From the NCBI RefSeq assembly GCF_025833875.1, contig NZ_JAOYOD010000001.1:4278001-4342000 (forward strand): a stretch of DNA of 64,000 nucleotides. Direction: 5' to 3'. The notes beneath the pieces are model-generated. The model was given only the letters and a program-made list of their open reading frames with translations, did not search any database and was not told the origin of the DNA. The translations under genes and the position numbers were made by a program. Below, piece after piece: positions 62,516-64,000 of this stretch (within the stretch, counting starts at the first letter, position 1; every line of letters starts with the position of its first letter). Origin of the DNA: Reichenbachiella ulvae (GTDB lineage Bacteria; Bacteroidota; Bacteroidia; Cytophagales; Cyclobacteriaceae).

Positions 62516-63220
62516 TTAGCTGTAGATAGAAAATATTGTCGGAACCTTGTGCAAATCAACACTTTCCTTTTTCCAATCTTTTATTCTTTTAGTCTTAATG
62601 TATTCATCCTCACCAGTGATTCCCTTGGCGACAGACAGTTGCGTTTCGCCACTACATGCAATCAATAACTCTTCAAACAGCTTTTGGTTACGATATGGAG
62701 TATCCATGAAAATCTGAGTTTGCCTATTTTGAACGGCATCTTTCTCCATGGATTTGATTTTCTGAACTAAATCCTTTTTGTCGATCGGTACATAACCATG
62801 GAAGGTGAATGACTGACCATTGAAGCCAGAAGCCATCAAGGCCATAAGAATCGAAGAGGGGCCTGTCAAAGGAACGACCTGAATACCCAACTGATGCGCG
62901 ACGGCCACCGCTTCCGCACCCGGATCTGCCACTCCTGGGCAACCTGATTCTGAAATTACACCTACATCCTTGCCTTGTCGTACTACAGAAAGGTACTTCT
63001 CTATTTGGGATCGATTGGTTTTTTTGTCCAACAATTCAAACTGCAATTCCTCAATCACCAGACCCAATCGAAGTTTGCTGATATAGCGTCTGGCTGTTCT
63101 TAAGTTCTCGACTAGGAAATAATCCAGGTTTTTGATCACCTCTTTGATCTGCGGAGATAAAACTTTCTCTTCGGTATTATCCGCAATGACCGTGGGTATC
63201 AGATATAGTTTTCCACTCAT
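62516..63220 (-). CDS. RsmI-like tetrapyrrole-methylase-fold methyltransferase
   Basis: 234 residues of the SAM-dependent tetrapyrrole methylase family. LYLIPTVIADN at the start, VISESGCPGVADPG near 87, and VVPLTGPSSILMALMASGFNGQSF near 114. RsmI proteins 2'-O-methylate 16S rRNA C1402, but canonical RsmI has EDTR near residue 40 where this has VENLRTARR, so it is the paralogous branch that often accompanies RsmI in Bacteroidota. Function unassigned. It overlaps the hydrolase gene by 4 bases. Confidence 0.85.
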   Translation of the reverse strand: MSGKLYLIPTVIADNTEEKVLSPQIKEVIKNLDYFLVENLRTARRYISKLRLGLVIEELQFELLDKKTNRSQIEKYLSVVRQGKDVGVISESGCPGVADPGAEAVAVAHQLGIQVVPLTGPSSILMALMASGFNGQSFTFHGYVPIDKKDLVQKIKSMEKDAVQNRQTQIFMDTPYRNQKLFEELLIACSGETQLSVAKGITGEDEYIKTKRIKDWKKESVDLHKVPTIFSIYS

Positions 63221-63978
63221 GACAAAAAGTTCATCACTTTGGTGTAAAACTCGTCTGGCTGTTCCGCATGAAGCCAGTGGCCTGCATGCTCAACCGTCTC
63301 TAGTTCACTTTCAGGGAAAATCTCTGTGATCTCGTCCCAGTCCTCATCCAATATATAATTCGAATTACCTCCTCGGATAAATAAGGTGTCTACTTCTATA
63401 GGTAAGTGATAGCTCAGAGCCTCTCCTACTTTTTCGATTTGGGCAGACAGTACAGGCAAATTCATCTTCCAAGAGAACCTGTCGCTGCTACGCTGAATAT
63501 TCTTCATCAGAAAAGTTCTCACCCCTATCTCAGGTATATATTTAGCTAATACTTCTTCAGCCTCTTGTCTACTCTCTATCGTTTCTATCGGCACTGCTGA
63601 CAAACCATCCAAAATCTTTTGATGATGGGGAGGATAGTGCTTTGGCCCAATATCAGCGACGATCATTTTCTCCACCTTTTCGGGATGAAATGCTGCAAAC
63701 TGCATCACTGTCTTTCCGCCCATGGAGTGACCAAGCAATACCGGGTTCTCAATACCCAGCTCATCAATCAAGTTTTCCAGATCCTCTACCATTCGGTCAT
63801 AGCCCCATTCCTCAGAATGGAAAGATTTTCCGTGGTTCCTCTGGTCTACCAAATAAACCTGATAGTCTTCCGCGAATCGCTTGCCCAAAGTGGCCCAATT
63901 GTCCAACGAACCCAAAAATCCATGGACAATAATCATTGGCTGTCCCTCTCCAAACGTCTTATAATTCAACAACTCCAT
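63217..63978 (-). CDS. ybfF: YbfF-like alpha/beta hydrolase
   Basis: 253 residues. IIVHGFLGSLDNW (oxyanion region), DQRNHGKS, nucleophile Ser in LLGHSMGGKT near 104, and catalytic His in VEHAGHWLHAEQP near 233 give the YbfF/acyl-CoA thioesterase branch. The frame remains open upstream to the window edge, but ATG 63978 fits the family start. First known gene of a two-gene unit with the methyltransferase. Confidence 0.9.
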   Translation of the reverse strand: MELLNYKTFGEGQPMIIVHGFLGSLDNWATLGKRFAEDYQVYLVDQRNHGKSFHSEEWGYDRMVEDLENLIDELGIENPVLLGHSMGGKTVMQFAAFHPEKVEKMIVADIGPKHYPPHHQKILDGLSAVPIETIESRQEAEEVLAKYIPEIGVRTFLMKNIQRSSDRFSWKMNLPVLSAQIEKVGEALSYHLPIEVDTLFIRGGNSNYILDEDWDEITEIFPESELETVEHAGHWLHAEQPDEFYTKVMNFLS

Positions 63979-64000
63979 TATTTCAACTGCTTTAAGTACA

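Overview
The window looks like chromosomal DNA of a member of the Bacteroidota, most likely a free-living marine Cytophagales-type bacterium; the genus cannot be fixed from the sequence alone. The reasons are a Bacteroidota-style heme export and lyase cluster, -33/-7 promoters of the TTTG / TAnnTTTG kind, a SusC-free surface glycan locus of the Wzx/Wzy type, REP-like intergenic elements, and many closely packed or overlapping genes.

Layout. 1-7.9 kb: housekeeping and envelope genes (exonuclease fragment, metallo-beta-lactamase fold hydrolase, TerB-like protein, MltF lytic transglycosylase, alpha/beta hydrolase, dxs, GH3 hydrolase, small lipoprotein). 7.9-12.4 kb (- strand): cytochrome c maturation operon ccmB-C-D-E-F; ccmE carries the rarer Cys-x3-Tyr heme-attachment motif. 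12.5-38.6 kb (+ strand): one long exopolysaccharide or capsule locus. It contains nucleotide-sugar genes (UDP-glucuronate epimerase and decarboxylase, rmlA, rmlC, a UDP-sugar dehydrogenase, gmd, fcl), a complete PAPS-making and PAP-recycling module (DUF2061, cysC, cysD, cysN, cysQ) without a PAPS reductase, export proteins (SLBB outer-membrane exporter, Wzz-like co-polymerase), two sulfotransferases, flippase, polymerase, four glycosyltransferases, pyruvyl- and acetyltransferases, and the priming phosphoglycosyltransferase. Read together this is a pathway for a sulfated, probably fucose- and xylose/uronate-containing polysaccharide.

38.5-43.3 kb: error-prone DnaE-type polymerase and a Y-family polymerase on the - strand, with a ParDE-like toxin-antitoxin pair on the + strand wedged between them. 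43.5-49.4 kb is the accessory-looking stretch: pheS, a DUF559 nuclease bordered by G/C-rich palindromes, L-serine ammonia-lyase, a three-gene hipB-hipS-hipT system with three operator copies exactly 40 bp apart, a 21-bp tandem array of A-tracts followed by two strong dyads in front of a helical protein gene, and a GIY-YIG nuclease gene between two 158-bp copies of a cruciform-type repeat. 49.8-53.8 kb: UbiA prenyltransferase, TPR protein, type III polyketide synthase and methyltransferase, a candidate prenylated polyketide cluster. 53.8-54.6 kb: a REP-associated Y1 transposase (RAYT) between inverted REP hairpins. 54.6-64 kb (- strand): FtsX-type ABC permease, nitroreductase, M23 peptidase with Cys replacing a zinc-ligand His, DsbD, metK, an RsmI-like methyltransferase and an alpha/beta hydrolase.

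The most noteworthy signals are the non-coding ones at 47.5-48.0 kb, and the fact that three unrelated small nuclease or transposase genes (DUF559, GIY-YIG, RAYT) within 10 kb are each bordered by their own family of palindromes. No tRNA, rRNA or CRISPR array was recognised.
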